Positions 1 through 12,434 of a stretch of DNA of 64,000 bases are shown one piece after another; the first letter of the stretch is position 1, and the number at the start of each line of letters is the position of its first letter. The notes beneath the pieces are model-generated. The model was given only the letters and a program-made list of their open reading frames with translations, was not told the origin of the DNA and made no database searches. This DNA comes from Glycomyces arizonensis DSM 44726 (lineage in GTDB: Bacteria; Actinomycetota; Actinomycetes; Mycobacteriales; Micromonosporaceae): contig NZ_AXWO01000018.1 of NCBI RefSeq assembly GCF_000482705.1, forward strand, positions 51,167 through 115,166, given 5' to 3'. A program made the translations under genes and the position numbers.

Positions 1-2
1 TG

Positions 3-203
3 TACTACGGTCACGTGGACGGCACGAAGATCGAGCTCGCCACGGACGCGGTGGTGCGCAGCCCCCAGACCAAGGAGGTCACGGCCGCCAAGCGCCTGTA
101 CGGGATCGTGGAGGGCGCCCTGATGTACGCCGTCGAGATGGCCGCCGAAGGCCACCCGCTGAGCCCCCACCTCTCGGCGCGCCTTGACCGAGTAGAGGGC
201 TGA
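3..203 (+). CDS. C-terminal end of an unidentified protein (5' end outside window)
   Basis: The frame is open from the left edge and stops with TGA at 201-203, so only the last 66 residues are visible. The segment contains GHVDGTKIELATD and an alanine-rich helical end, ALMYAVEMAAEGHPL. I do not recognise the family. A GTG at 15 could be read as a start, but the frame is open upstream and the codon use is strongly actinobacterial, so this is more likely the tail of a longer gene. A decayed copy of this same tail lies at 904-979, beyond the vapBC genes. Function unknown. Confidence 0.6.
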   Translation, partial: YYGHVDGTKIELATDAVVRSPQTKEVTAAKRLYGIVEGALMYAVEMAAEGHPLSPHLSARLDRVEG

Positions 204-209
204 CCCCGG

Positions 210-623
210 CTACGACATCGGCGGCGTGATGAACTCGCATTTCGGTCCGTGACTCCGAGTCAGTCGGAGATCAGCGGTCAGCAAGGGCGCCCGACGCCAT
301 TCGGCTACCGCGACATAGGAGGCGTCGTACGCGGTGACGCTGTCGCGGAGCTTCCAGATTCGGTTGGCCACCAGCGAAAACGGTTCGAGGCGGATTGCCA
401 TGTCTTGAAGGTCTTGGAAGGCGAGGTTCGCGGCGGTCTCGTCCAAGGCGCCTTGTCGGCGCCCTCGCCGGAGGATGTTCGTCACTTCGTAATGCAACAT
501 CTCCGAGGAGAACAGCTGCTTGCCCAGCATTTGGGCGGCGAACCACTTGCCGCGTTCGCCGGGCGTGGTGAGCTGTGCGACCACCGCTGACGCATCCACG
601 ATGAGAGCGGGGGAGTCCGTCAT
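210..623 (-). CDS. vapC: VapC-family PIN-domain toxin (type II toxin-antitoxin)
   Basis: This 137-residue protein has the size and layout of a PIN-domain ribonuclease. The acidic residues expected at the metal site are D10 (in IVDASAVV), E46 (HYEVTN), D100 (AYDASYVAVAE) and D118 (LTADLRL). VapC-type toxins cleave RNA, often tRNA or rRNA, and are neutralised by the adjacent antitoxin. The start ATG overlaps the stop of the upstream antitoxin gene by 4 nt, so the two are translationally coupled. All four acidic residues are present, so the enzyme looks intact. The RNA target cannot be read from the sequence. Confidence 0.85.
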   Translation of the reverse strand: MTDSPALIVDASAVVAQLTTPGERGKWFAAQMLGKQLFSSEMLHYEVTNILRRGRRQGALDETAANLAFQDLQDMAIRLEPFSLVANRIWKLRDSVTAYDASYVAVAEWRRAPLLTADLRLTRSHGPKCEFITPPMS

Positions 624-859
624 CGACGATCCGCGTCGCGGGCTTCGAGGATGTCCTCGATCGTCATGCCGGAACCGGAGGCATCAACCCGCTCGCGCGC
701 GCGCATGATGACCAGATCGAGCGGTGGGTGCGCGACGATGTTCTCGATCTCGCTGAGCATGAACTCCTGAAGCGACTGCGACTGGCGGGCGGCTCGCGCC
801 GCCAGTTCGGCCCGCCATTCCTCGGGAATGTGCCTGATGGTCATGCTGATCTCGCTCAT
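620..859 (-). CDS. vapB: VapB/FitA-like ribbon-helix-helix antitoxin
   Basis: A 79-residue partner of the PIN toxin. The N-terminal strand and helices (ISMTIRHIPEEWRAELAARA) look like the ribbon-helix-helix DNA-binding fold of FitA/VapB antitoxins. The C-terminal half (about residues 45-79) would wrap the toxin. The gene is upstream of the toxin and overlaps it by 4 nt, the usual antitoxin-first order. Its start codon lies inside a 32-nt inverted-repeat region (857-888), which fits autorepression by the antitoxin or the complex. The exact antitoxin subfamily is inferred. Confidence 0.8.
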   Translation of the reverse strand: MSEISMTIRHIPEEWRAELAARAARQSQSLQEFMLSEIENIVAHPPLDLVIMRARERVDASGSGMTIEDILEARDADRR

Positions 860-888
860 GCAAGCATTTTAGCAGCATTGGCTGCATG
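857..888 (-). promoter_or_regulatory. Inverted-repeat operator at the vapBC start
   Basis: CATGCA at 857-862 is mirrored by TGCATG at 883-888, and GCAGC at 872-876 by GCTGC at 881-885. A TAAAAT box (minus strand, about 865-870) lies between them. Inverted repeats over the promoter and start codon are typical autoregulatory sites of antitoxins. Binding is inferred. Confidence 0.5.
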
Positions 889-903
889 TTGACATCAAGA
901 CAC

Positions 904-979
904 TCTGAGGTGCGCTGTGGAGAAGGCCGCCGAAGGCAAACCACTGAGTTCCACCTATCGGCCCGCCGCGACCGAGTCG
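904..979 (+). pseudogene. Decayed second copy of the 3' end of the first gene
   Basis: Read in frame (codons 902 onward), this stretch gives TLRCAVEKAAEGKPL. The end of the gene at 3-203 gives ALMYAVEMAAEGHPL, and the nucleotides match over about 75 nt (119-193 against 904-979) with small gaps. The copy has no stop codon at the equivalent place and is overlapped antisense by the end of the HicB-like gene. It is a relic, left either by a duplication or by insertion of the toxin-antitoxin segment into the gene end. Confidence 0.55.
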
Positions 980-1176
980 ACGCCGCCGGTACCGACCTCA
1001 CTCAAAGCGACCTGCACGGTCTCGATCGGGGCGTCGAGGACCGTGGCGATGAGGTCCCGCGCCATGTATTCGGCATCGGCCCAGTCCTCGCCCTGCGTGA
1101 CCGCGCCCCTGAGGCGCGGGACCGCGACAACCCATCCGCCTTCGGACGCCGCCTCGGCAATCGCGCTGTACCGCAT
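955..1176 (-). CDS. HicB-family antitoxin-like protein (orphan)
   Basis: A 73-residue protein starting MRYSAIAEAASEGGWVVAV. Its pattern of a short beta strand, GGWVV, a P-x-L-x-G-AVTQG turn and a helix with MARDLIATVLD is the degenerate dsRBD-like fold of HicB antitoxins. I chose the ATG at 1176 because AGGAGG lies 7 nt upstream; a longer reading from 1236 would add 20 unlikely residues. No HicA-type toxin is seen on either side, so it may be an orphan antitoxin or a regulator. It lacks an obvious C-terminal DNA-binding domain. Confidence 0.7.
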   Translation of the reverse strand: MRYSAIAEAASEGGWVVAVPRLRGAVTQGEDWADAEYMARDLIATVLDAPIETVQVALSEVGTGGVDSVAAGR

Positions 1177-1230
1177 GTCGAACCTCCTCTGCCTGTCAGA
1201 ACAGGATCTCTGAGCCTGCTCGAACACCGG

Positions 1231-1242
1231 CGACACGTGTCG
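1231..1242. promoter_or_regulatory. 12-nt perfect palindrome upstream of the HicB-like gene
   Basis: CGACACGTGTCG is a perfect palindrome between the helicase stop (1274) and the HicB-like start (1176). It could be an operator for the small gene. There is no other support. Confidence 0.3.
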
Positions 1243-1273
1243 GGAATCGGACAGCGTTGCGAGACACCTTCGG

Positions 1274-3598
1274 TCAGAAATCGCCGGGCCAGAGGTCGTC
1301 TTCCTCTTCTGCCTCTGTGGGTTTTGCGGCCTCGATCACCGTCGGCTCCCTGCCGTCGTCCGCTTCCAGGACCACGCCCAGGACCTGAATGCTTCCCGCC
1401 TTGTCGAGCGGCTCGTTGCCGTTGCCGCACTTCGGGCTCTGGATGCAGCTGGGGCATCCCGCCTTGCAGTCGCACGCGTCGATCGCGTCCCTCGTCGCGC
1501 CCAGCCAGTCCGTCCACTTGCGGAACGCCTGCTCGGCGAAGCCCGCCCCGCCCGGGTGGCCGTCGTAGACGAACACCGTCGGCAGCTCCGTGTCCGGGTG
1601 CGCCGCCGTCGACAGGCCGCCGATGTCCCACCGGTCGCACGTGGCGATCAACGGCAGCAGCCCGATCGAGGCGTGCTCGGCCGCGTGCAGCGCCCCCGGC
1701 AGGTCCCCCACCCCCACCAGCGCCTCCGGCTCGACCGTCCACCACACCGCCACCGTCCGCAGCGTCTGCGGCGGCAGGTCCAGCGCCTGCGTGTCGATGA
1801 CCTCCCCGGTCGGGATGCGCCTGCGCTGGTAGGAGATGACGTTCGTGGTCACCTCCACCTCGCCGAGGCACAAGGTCACCGCGCCCATCTCGCGGATCTG
1901 GCGCGTGCCGAGGATCTCCAGGTGCGTGATCTCCTGCGCGCTGGTCGTCCACGGCGGCTTCGCCGCGTGCACCAGCGCGATCCCGTCGTCCAGGTCCAAC
2001 TCGTCGACCAGGAACGACTCGCCCTGGTGCAGGTACAGCGCCCCGTTGTGCACGAGCCGGTGCGACGCGGCCGCGTCCACGGTGCCGATGAGCCGCCCCG
2101 TCGCGGTCTCCGCGATGTCGATGCCCATCGGCCCCGAGCCCCGCAGCGTCACCTCCGGCCGCTCCGAGCCGACCCAGTAGTAGCGCCCGCCCGGTCTGCG
2201 GCGCAGCAGCCTCCGCTCGCACAGCTCCTCGGCCACCTCGCGGCTGCCCGGGATCGACGCCAGGTCCGCCTCGCGCAGCGGCAGCTCCTCGGCGGCCAGG
2301 CACAGGTGCCCGGCCAGCACGTACGGGTTCGACGGGTCGCACACGCTCGCCTCGACCGGCCGCTCGAAGATCGCCTCCGGGTGGTTGACCAGGTACGTGT
2401 CGAGCGGGTCGTCCTTGGCGAGCATGATCGCCAGCGCCTCGGTCTCGCCCCGCCCGGCCCGCCCGATCTGCTGCCAGAACGAGGCCAGGCGCCCCGGGTA
2501 GCCGCACAGCACGACCGCGTCGAGCCCGGTGACGTCGATGCCGAGTTCGAGCGCGTTCGTGGTGGCCACGCCGAGCAGGCGCCCCTCGCGCAGGTCGGCC
2601 TCCAAGTCCCTGCGGTGCTCGCGCAGGTATCCGGCCCTATAGGCGGCGATGCGCTCGGCCGCCGGGTCCGCGCCGAGCCGCGACTTCGCCTCGGCCGCGA
2701 CGATCTCGGCCCCGCGCCGCGACGGCACGAACGCCAGCGTGCGGACGCCCCGCTGCGTGAGCTGGGCGAGCATCCGCGCGGTCTCCGAGAGCGTCGAGGC
2801 CTTCTGCGGCTCGCCTTCGATCAGGTGCGTCTCGGGCTCCCACAGCGCGATGCTCGCGCCCGGCGACGGCGAGGAGTCGACGGTGACCTGCATCGCGGGC
2901 CGCCCGGTCAGCGTCGACAGCGACGCGGCCGGGTCGGCGGCCGTCGCCGAGGCCGCGATGACCGTCGGCGAGGCGCCGTAGTGCTCGGCCAATCGCAGCA
3001 GCCGCCGCAGCGTGAGCGCGACGTGCGCGCCGAACACGCCCCGGTAGATGTGGCACTCGTCGACCACGACGTACTTGAGGTTCCGCAGCAGCGATCTCCA
3101 GGCGCGGTGGCGCGGCAACAGCGAGTGGTGGACGAGGTCGGGGTTGGAGAACACGAGGTTCGCGAACCGCTGCGCCCACTGCCGGTGCTCGTACGGCGTG
3201 TCGCCGTCGACGATGGCCGGGACGAGGCCGTCGACGTCGAACTCGCCGACGGCTCTGGCCTGGTCGGCGGCGAGCGCCTTCGTCGGCGCCAGGTAGAGCG
3301 TGCGGCCCTCCCCGTCCAGCACTGCCTCGCTCAGGACCGGCAGCAGGTAGGCGAGGCTCTTGCCCGACGCGGTCCCGGTGGCGACGACGACGTCGCGGCC
3401 TTCGAACGCGTGCGTCGCGGCCTCGGCCTGGTGCGGCCACAGCCGCACGATCCCGGTATCGGACAGCGCCGCCCGCACCTCGCCCGGCACCCACTCGGGC
3501 CAGTCGGCGTGCGCCGAGCGGCGCGGCGGGACGCGCCTGAGGTGGCGAAGCCCTTCGTCGTCCGCGCCCAGTGCGCTGATCAGCCGGTCCGATGACAC
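1274..3598 (-). CDS. DEAD/DEAH-box helicase with C-terminal DUF1998 zinc module
   Basis: A superfamily 2 helicase of about 774 residues. Walker A (ATGTASGKS, near residues 73-81), a DECH box (VVDECHIYRGVFG), motif III-like ASATA, and the arginine-finger motif QQIGRAGR are all present. The C-terminus has DUF1998-type cysteines in CDCKAGCPSCIQSPKCGNG, probably a metal-binding site. This architecture resembles Hrq1/MrfA DNA-repair helicases. I chose GTG at 3598; a longer reading from 3664 is possible but lacks a clear ribosome-binding site. It is transcribed away from bldG, the order known in Streptomyces and broadly conserved in actinobacteria. A role in repair is inferred from the family. Confidence 0.88.
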   Translation of the reverse strand: MSSDRLISALGADDEGLRHLRRVPPRRSAHADWPEWVPGEVRAALSDTGIVRLWPHQAEAATHAFEGRDVVVATGTASGKSLAYLLPVLSEAVLDGEGRTLYLAPTKALAADQARAVGEFDVDGLVPAIVDGDTPYEHRQWAQRFANLVFSNPDLVHHSLLPRHRAWRSLLRNLKYVVVDECHIYRGVFGAHVALTLRRLLRLAEHYGASPTVIAASATAADPAASLSTLTGRPAMQVTVDSSPSPGASIALWEPETHLIEGEPQKASTLSETARMLAQLTQRGVRTLAFVPSRRGAEIVAAEAKSRLGADPAAERIAAYRAGYLREHRRDLEADLREGRLLGVATTNALELGIDVTGLDAVVLCGYPGRLASFWQQIGRAGRGETEALAIMLAKDDPLDTYLVNHPEAIFERPVEASVCDPSNPYVLAGHLCLAAEELPLREADLASIPGSREVAEELCERRLLRRRPGGRYYWVGSERPEVTLRGSGPMGIDIAETATGRLIGTVDAAASHRLVHNGALYLHQGESFLVDELDLDDGIALVHAAKPPWTTSAQEITHLEILGTRQIREMGAVTLCLGEVEVTTNVISYQRRRIPTGEVIDTQALDLPPQTLRTVAVWWTVEPEALVGVGDLPGALHAAEHASIGLLPLIATCDRWDIGGLSTAAHPDTELPTVFVYDGHPGGAGFAEQAFRKWTDWLGATRDAIDACDCKAGCPSCIQSPKCGNGNEPLDKAGSIQVLGVVLEADDGREPTVIEAAKPTEAEEEDDLWPGDF

Positions 3599-3771
3599 GG
3601 CGTCAATGATGCCGCAGCGCTCCGACACCCGGCGCGCTCGGCCGGACCGATCGACGGCTCGCAAGCGGTGACGCGCGGCTCACCGGCGCCTGCGCCGACG
3701 CGGCGTCGCCGAGCGTGTTCGGGAGCATACTTCGGCTCAGTGCTCCCGACACGCACCCATGTCGGAGGCAG

Positions 3772-3777
3772 TACGCT
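3772..3777 (+). promoter_or_regulatory. bldG: Putative -10 box of the bldG operon
   Basis: TACGCT fits the actinobacterial TANNNT -10 element and would start transcription near 3784. That leaves a short leader containing GGGAGAG before the GTG at 3813, and it argues against the upstream ATG at 3759. The -35 region is weak. Confidence 0.35.
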
Positions 3778-3812
3778 ATGCGCCAGGACACAACAAGGCC
3801 TTGGGAGAGCGC

Positions 3813-4172
3813 GTGAGGGGATCATCCAGTGACGGAGCGCCCGAACCGGAGCTGGGACTTAGCCTGTCCGCAGTCGGCGCTTACTCGGTCATCTCGGTGA
3901 CCGGGGAGATCGACATGTACACGGCGCCGAAGCTGCGCGAGGCCGTCAGGCAGCTCGCCGCCGAGGGCCGCATGCTCGTGGCCATCGACCTGACGCCCAC
4001 CGAGTTCTGCGACTCGACCGGCCTGGGCGTGCTCATCGGGGCCCGCCGCAGGCTCACCGACGCGGGCGGTGCGCTGGTGGTGGTCTGCTCCAATCCCCGC
4101 ATCAGCAAGCTCCTCGACCTGACCGGCCTGGACAAGGTGCTCGATGTCCGGGAAGCGGTGCCCAGCGAGTGA
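3813..4172 (+). CDS. bldG: Anti-sigma factor antagonist BldG (STAS domain)
   Basis: A STAS-domain protein of 119 residues. The core reads SVTGEIDMYTAPKLREAV and then FCDSTGLGVLIGARRRL. The serine of DSTGLG (about S68) is the site that a partner kinase phosphorylates in SpoIIAA/BldG proteins. In Streptomyces BldG is needed for aerial growth and antibiotic production. The next gene is an ATPase-type anti-sigma factor whose GTG start overlaps this stop (GTGA), and helicase and hppA flank the pair as in Streptomyces, which supports orthology. An alternative start is ATG at 3759, which has no Shine-Dalgarno sequence. Confidence 0.85.
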   Translation: MRGSSSDGAPEPELGLSLSAVGAYSVISVTGEIDMYTAPKLREAVRQLAAEGRMLVAIDLTPTEFCDSTGLGVLIGARRRLTDAGGALVVVCSNPRISKLLDLTGLDKVLDVREAVPSE

Positions 4173-4678
4173 ACGCCTCCAAGCACGAACACCGCGCTGA
4201 ACCGGTGACGGTGCGGTTCGCGTTCACGCCCGCCGCCGCCTACGTCCGCGCCGCGCGCCTCGTCGCCGCCGACGTCGCCTCGCACGCCGGGGTCGTCACC
4301 GGGCTGCTCGACGAGGTCCGCCAGGCCGTCGGCGAGGCATGCACCCGAGCGGTCCTCAGGCACCGCGACAGCCAGATCGATGATCTTGTGCGCATCGAAT
4401 TTTCGATCGGTGATCGTTTCGTTGCGAAAATCACCGATAACGCGCGCGATATGCGCGCGCGATCGGAGGGCCGTCGCGCCCCCGTCGCCCACGGCGGCGA
4501 TGCGCGCCCGAACGATCACGATGCGCTCGAAGAGGACACCCTCTCCGAGGAGATCACGCTCATCGTCCTCGGCGGCCTGGTCGAAGACCTGGTAGTCACC
4601 GGTCCCGACAGCGAGAACGGCACCACGGTCTCCATGAGCTGGCCCCTGCCCGGCGGCCCTCAGTCCGCCGATCACTGA
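4169..4678 (+). CDS. RsbW/SpoIIAB-like anti-sigma factor (HATPase), BldG partner
   Basis: A 169-residue protein whose helix DEVRQAVGEACTRAVLRH has the GEAC/N-box character of the histidine-kinase-like ATPase fold in anti-sigma factors (usual motif E-x-x-x-N; here the Asn position is degenerate). ITDNARDM matches the D-x-G region with an Asn-Ala substitution. It would bind a sigma factor or BldG and may phosphorylate BldG. The GTG start overlaps the bldG stop, so the two are co-translated. Degeneracy at the ATP motifs makes kinase activity uncertain. It corresponds by position to the anti-sigma gene next to bldG in Streptomyces. Confidence 0.75.
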   Translation: MNASKHEHRAEPVTVRFAFTPAAAYVRAARLVAADVASHAGVVTGLLDEVRQAVGEACTRAVLRHRDSQIDDLVRIEFSIGDRFVAKITDNARDMRARSEGRRAPVAHGGDARPNDHDALEEDTLSEEITLIVLGGLVEDLVVTGPDSENGTTVSMSWPLPGGPQSADH

Positions 4679-4896
4679 ACGCGACCCGTCCCGCGCCGCC
4701 CGCAGTGACCGACCCCACTCGCAAAGAACTCACATCGTTACACTCCGCACGTTATGTCAGACGCGCCGCCGCGCACCGCCACGCACTACTGCGTCCAGTG
4801 CCAAAGCGCGCCCCCGAACGCCGCTCCGCCACGCGCGGGCGGCCTTCACCGAACCGCACGCGCGCGCCGCGCGCAGCCAGTCTCTGGAGGAACAAC

Positions 4897-7218
<2,322 letters not shown>

Positions 7219-7247
7219 CGCTCCGCCTCAGGGCAAATGCGATGTGA

Positions 7248-7301
7248 GCCCCGGTCCCGTTCGACGGATGCGCGAGTCGCGCGTTCGGATCGGGCCGGGG
7301 C
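7248..7301 (+). terminator. Nested hairpin after hppA
   Basis: GCCCCGG-T-CCCG (7248-7259) pairs with CGGGCCGGGGC (7291-7301). Inside the loop GCGCG-AGT-CGCGC forms a second stem. There is no U tract, as is common in actinobacterial terminators. Confidence 0.5.
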
Positions 7302-7354
7302 ACACGCATACTCAGGGGACGAAGCCGTGAAGCGTGAGCTACGGTAACGAATCG

Positions 7355-7391
7355 AGTGCAAATCTTCGAATCCCCTAGTGCAGATCTCCGA
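7355..7391 (+). repeat. 15-nt direct repeats spaced 22 nt in the topA leader
   Basis: AGTGCAAATCTTCGA (7355-7369) and AGTGCAGATCTCCGA (7377-7391) differ at two bases and are offset by 22 nt, two helical turns. They lie between a TACGGT box (7340-7345) and the topA start at 7407, so a bound protein would act on the leader or early elongation. Role inferred. Confidence 0.45.
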
Positions 7392-7406
7392 GTGAAGGTG
7401 GGAGCA

Positions 7407-10157
<2,751 letters not shown>

Positions 10158-10347
10158 GCCCGGCGCCGCCCCGCGCGCGTTGCACCGCCGGTATTCGGCC
10201 GACGGGCCAGTATCGTGGTGTACGCACCAGGCGGAGCGCCCATGCGCGGCGTGGGCCGTGTACGCGGGCCCGGATCCGGGTACGCCCTCCGCGGGCTGGC
10301 CCAGCCCCGTCTCGGTCGCACTTCACTGGGGGAGCGGATCACACATC

Positions 10348-11556
10348 ATGCGAATCGCGTTTCTCGTCCGCGGTGTCTGGGGCATCGGCGGGACCATCAG
10401 GACCACGATCAACACGGCGGAAGCCCTGGCCGAACGCGGCCATGAGGTGACCCTCGTGTCCTGCATCCGCAACAAGGAGCACCCCGACTTCCCGATCGAC
10501 CCCCGGATCGCGGTGCGGTCCCTCTGGGACGTCAGGGAGCCCGCCGGCGGCGGCGAGGCACTGTCGTCCCTGGACAGGCTCCGCGGTCGGCGGCCGTCGT
10601 ACCTCGACGCCGACCACGTGAACAACATGAAGGAGTCCTCGGCGCTGCTCGACCACCGGGTCAAGCGGTTCTTCCGCGAGGTCGACGCCGACATCGTCGT
10701 CACCACGCAGGTGACGCTCAACCTCTACGCCGCCAGGTACGCCCGTCCGGACACGGTCGTGGTCGCCCAAGAGCACCTCTTCCTCGACAACTACAAGCCC
10801 CCCGTCCGGCGGCGCATCCTCGTCGAGTACCGGCACTTGAGCGCGATCGTCACCATCACCGAGACCGACGCGAACGCCTACCGCGACGCCCTGGGGGAGC
10901 ACGCCGGCCTGGTCGAGGTCATTCCGAACTCCATCCCCGCCAACCCGCGCGGTCCCTCGCCGCTGACCGAGCCGGTGATCATGGCCGCCGGCCGGCTCAC
11001 CGGCGCGAAGGGCTTCAGCACCCTCGTCGAGGCGTTCGGCGAGATCGCCCATCGGTATCCCGAGTGGAGCGTCCGCATCTACGGCCGCGGCCCCGAGCGC
11101 AAGCGGCTCCAGCGGCTCATCGGCGAGTACGGCCTGCGGGCCCGCATCAAGCTCCCGGGGCCCGTCTCACCGCTCGACGAGGAGTGGCACAAGGCCTCCA
11201 TAGCGGTGATGACCTCGCATCGCGAGGCGTTCGGCCTCGTCCTGGTGGAGGCCATGGCGGCCGGGATGCCCGTCGTCTCCACCGCCGCCGAGCCGGGGCC
11301 GGTCGACATCGTCACCGACGGGGTGGACGGCCTGTTCGTCGAGCCGGGGAACGCCGAGCGGCTCTCCGAGGCGCTGGTGCGCCTCATGGACGATCCGCGG
11401 TTGCGGCACAGTCTCGCCGCGGGCGCCCGGGCCACCGCCCGCGCCTACGAACCCGAACAGGTCGTCGCCATGCATGAACAGCTGTTCGAACGCCTGGTCA
11501 GGGCCGGTGGGCGGGCGCATGCGGGGCTTCCCCGCGCGGGAAACAGTCGATTGTAG
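10348..11556 (+). CDS. GT4-family glycosyltransferase
   Basis: A 402-residue GT-B fold enzyme. The N-terminal domain begins MRIAFLVRGVWGIGGTIRTT, a glycine-rich acceptor-side loop. The C-terminal nucleotide-sugar domain has AAGRLTGAKGF and the E-x7-E motif EAFGLVLVEAMAAG. The ATG at 10348 has GGGGGAG 11 nt upstream; the 190-nt region before it separates the gene from topA, so this marks the start of the polysaccharide locus. The donor and acceptor are unknown. The following genes make and polymerise polyol phosphates, so it may add an early or linkage sugar of a teichoic acid. Confidence 0.85.
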   Translation: MRIAFLVRGVWGIGGTIRTTINTAEALAERGHEVTLVSCIRNKEHPDFPIDPRIAVRSLWDVREPAGGGEALSSLDRLRGRRPSYLDADHVNNMKESSALLDHRVKRFFREVDADIVVTTQVTLNLYAARYARPDTVVVAQEHLFLDNYKPPVRRRILVEYRHLSAIVTITETDANAYRDALGEHAGLVEVIPNSIPANPRGPSPLTEPVIMAAGRLTGAKGFSTLVEAFGEIAHRYPEWSVRIYGRGPERKRLQRLIGEYGLRARIKLPGPVSPLDEEWHKASIAVMTSHREAFGLVLVEAMAAGMPVVSTAAEPGPVDIVTDGVDGLFVEPGNAERLSEALVRLMDDPRLRHSLAAGARATARAYEPEQVVAMHEQLFERLVRAGGRAHAGLPRAGNSRL

Positions 11557-11650
11557 CCAGTATATGCACTGCTCATAAGCCGTTTCTCAATTGCCTGTTT
11601 AGATATGTAAACTACTGAAATACCGCAGATTGAATTGAAGGATGGCGACC
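11557..11650 (+). promoter_or_regulatory. AT-rich promoter region before the cytidylyltransferase gene
   Basis: This 94-nt gap is clearly richer in A+T than its surroundings and holds several -10-like boxes (TAGATA, TATGTA). GAAGGA at 11636-11641 is the ribosome-binding site for ATG 11651. No single promoter can be chosen with confidence. Confidence 0.3.
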
Positions 11651-12346
11651 ATGTCCACGAACATCGTGATCTTGGCGGCGGGGGTCGGCTCGCGGCTCGG
11701 CAGGCCGCATCCGAAGCCCCTGACGCCGCTGAACACCGGCGAGACCATCCTCGGCCGCGCGCTCCGCCTGCTCACCTCCCGGTTCAGCCGCCACTCGATC
11801 CACCTCGTCGTCGGCTTCAAGAAGGAGATGATCATGGAGGAGGTGCCCGACGTCGGCTTCATCTACAACCAGGCCTACGGCGACACCAACACCTCCAAGA
11901 GCCTGCTGAAGGCCTTCAACATCCTCGGCCCCGGCGGGGTGCTGTGGCTCAACGGCGACGTCGTGTTCGAGCCGCAGGTGCTCGACCTGCTGCTGCCGCA
12001 CATCGCCATGGACCGGTCGTTCATCAGCGTCAACACCGCCAAGGTCTCCGACGAGGAGGTCAAGTACACGCTCGGGGCCGACGGGTACGTCAGCAAGCTC
12101 TCCAAGACGATCGCCGAAGGCGCGCTCGGCGAGGCCGTGGGCATCAACTACGTCTCGGCCGACGACCGCGCCGTCGTCGCCAAGCGCCTCGCGGAGGTCG
12201 ACGACCAGGCGTACTTCGAGGCCGGCATCGAGGCCGCCATCGAGAAGGACGGCCTGAAGTTCGAGGCGGTCGGCATCTCCCAGCACCAGGTCATCGAGGT
12301 CGACTTCGCCGAAGACCTCAACAACGTCAACCGGCACTTCAAGTAG
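11651..12346 (+). CDS. LicC-type nucleotidyltransferase (probable CTP:polyol or choline phosphate cytidylyltransferase)
   Basis: A 231-residue single-domain nucleotidyltransferase. The N-terminal signature ILAAGVGSRLGRPHPKPL binds the nucleotide, and LWLNGDVVF carries the metal-binding aspartate. No C-terminal left-handed helix is present, unlike RmlA or GlmU. The size and motif spacing resemble LicC and related cytidylyltransferases. The next gene is a CDP-glycerol-type polymerase, so it may supply a CDP-activated polyol; a sugar-1-phosphate substrate cannot be excluded. I chose ATG 11651 over 11642 because GAAGGA is then 9 nt upstream rather than abutting the start. Confidence 0.7.
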   Translation: MSTNIVILAAGVGSRLGRPHPKPLTPLNTGETILGRALRLLTSRFSRHSIHLVVGFKKEMIMEEVPDVGFIYNQAYGDTNTSKSLLKAFNILGPGGVLWLNGDVVFEPQVLDLLLPHIAMDRSFISVNTAKVSDEEVKYTLGADGYVSKLSKTIAEGALGEAVGINYVSADDRAVVAKRLAEVDDQAYFEAGIEAAIEKDGLKFEAVGISQHQVIEVDFAEDLNNVNRHFK

Positions 12347-12372
12347 GCCGACACCGGCCCACCGCCGATCGG

Positions 12373-12402
12373 GGGCCTGCGCCCGGCACGCCGCGCAGGC
12401 CC
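12373..12402 (+). terminator. 10-bp hairpin after the cytidylyltransferase gene
   Basis: GGGCCTGCGC (12373-12382) pairs perfectly with GCGCAGGCCC (12393-12402) across a 10-nt loop. It lies between two genes of one pathway, so it may attenuate rather than fully end transcription. Confidence 0.5.
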
Positions 12403-12434
12403 GGCGACGGGCCATCCCAGGGGGGCACAGCGAG

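Noticed and set aside
3759..3812. Upstream ATG extension of bldG
   Set aside because: It has no ribosome-binding site and lies over a TANNNT promoter-like box; BldG proteins usually start near the GTG at 3813.
10269..10280. CCCGGATCCGGG palindrome between topA and the first glycosyltransferase gene
   Set aside because: A 12-nt GC-rich palindrome is expected by chance in such DNA and has no supporting promoter or repeat context.
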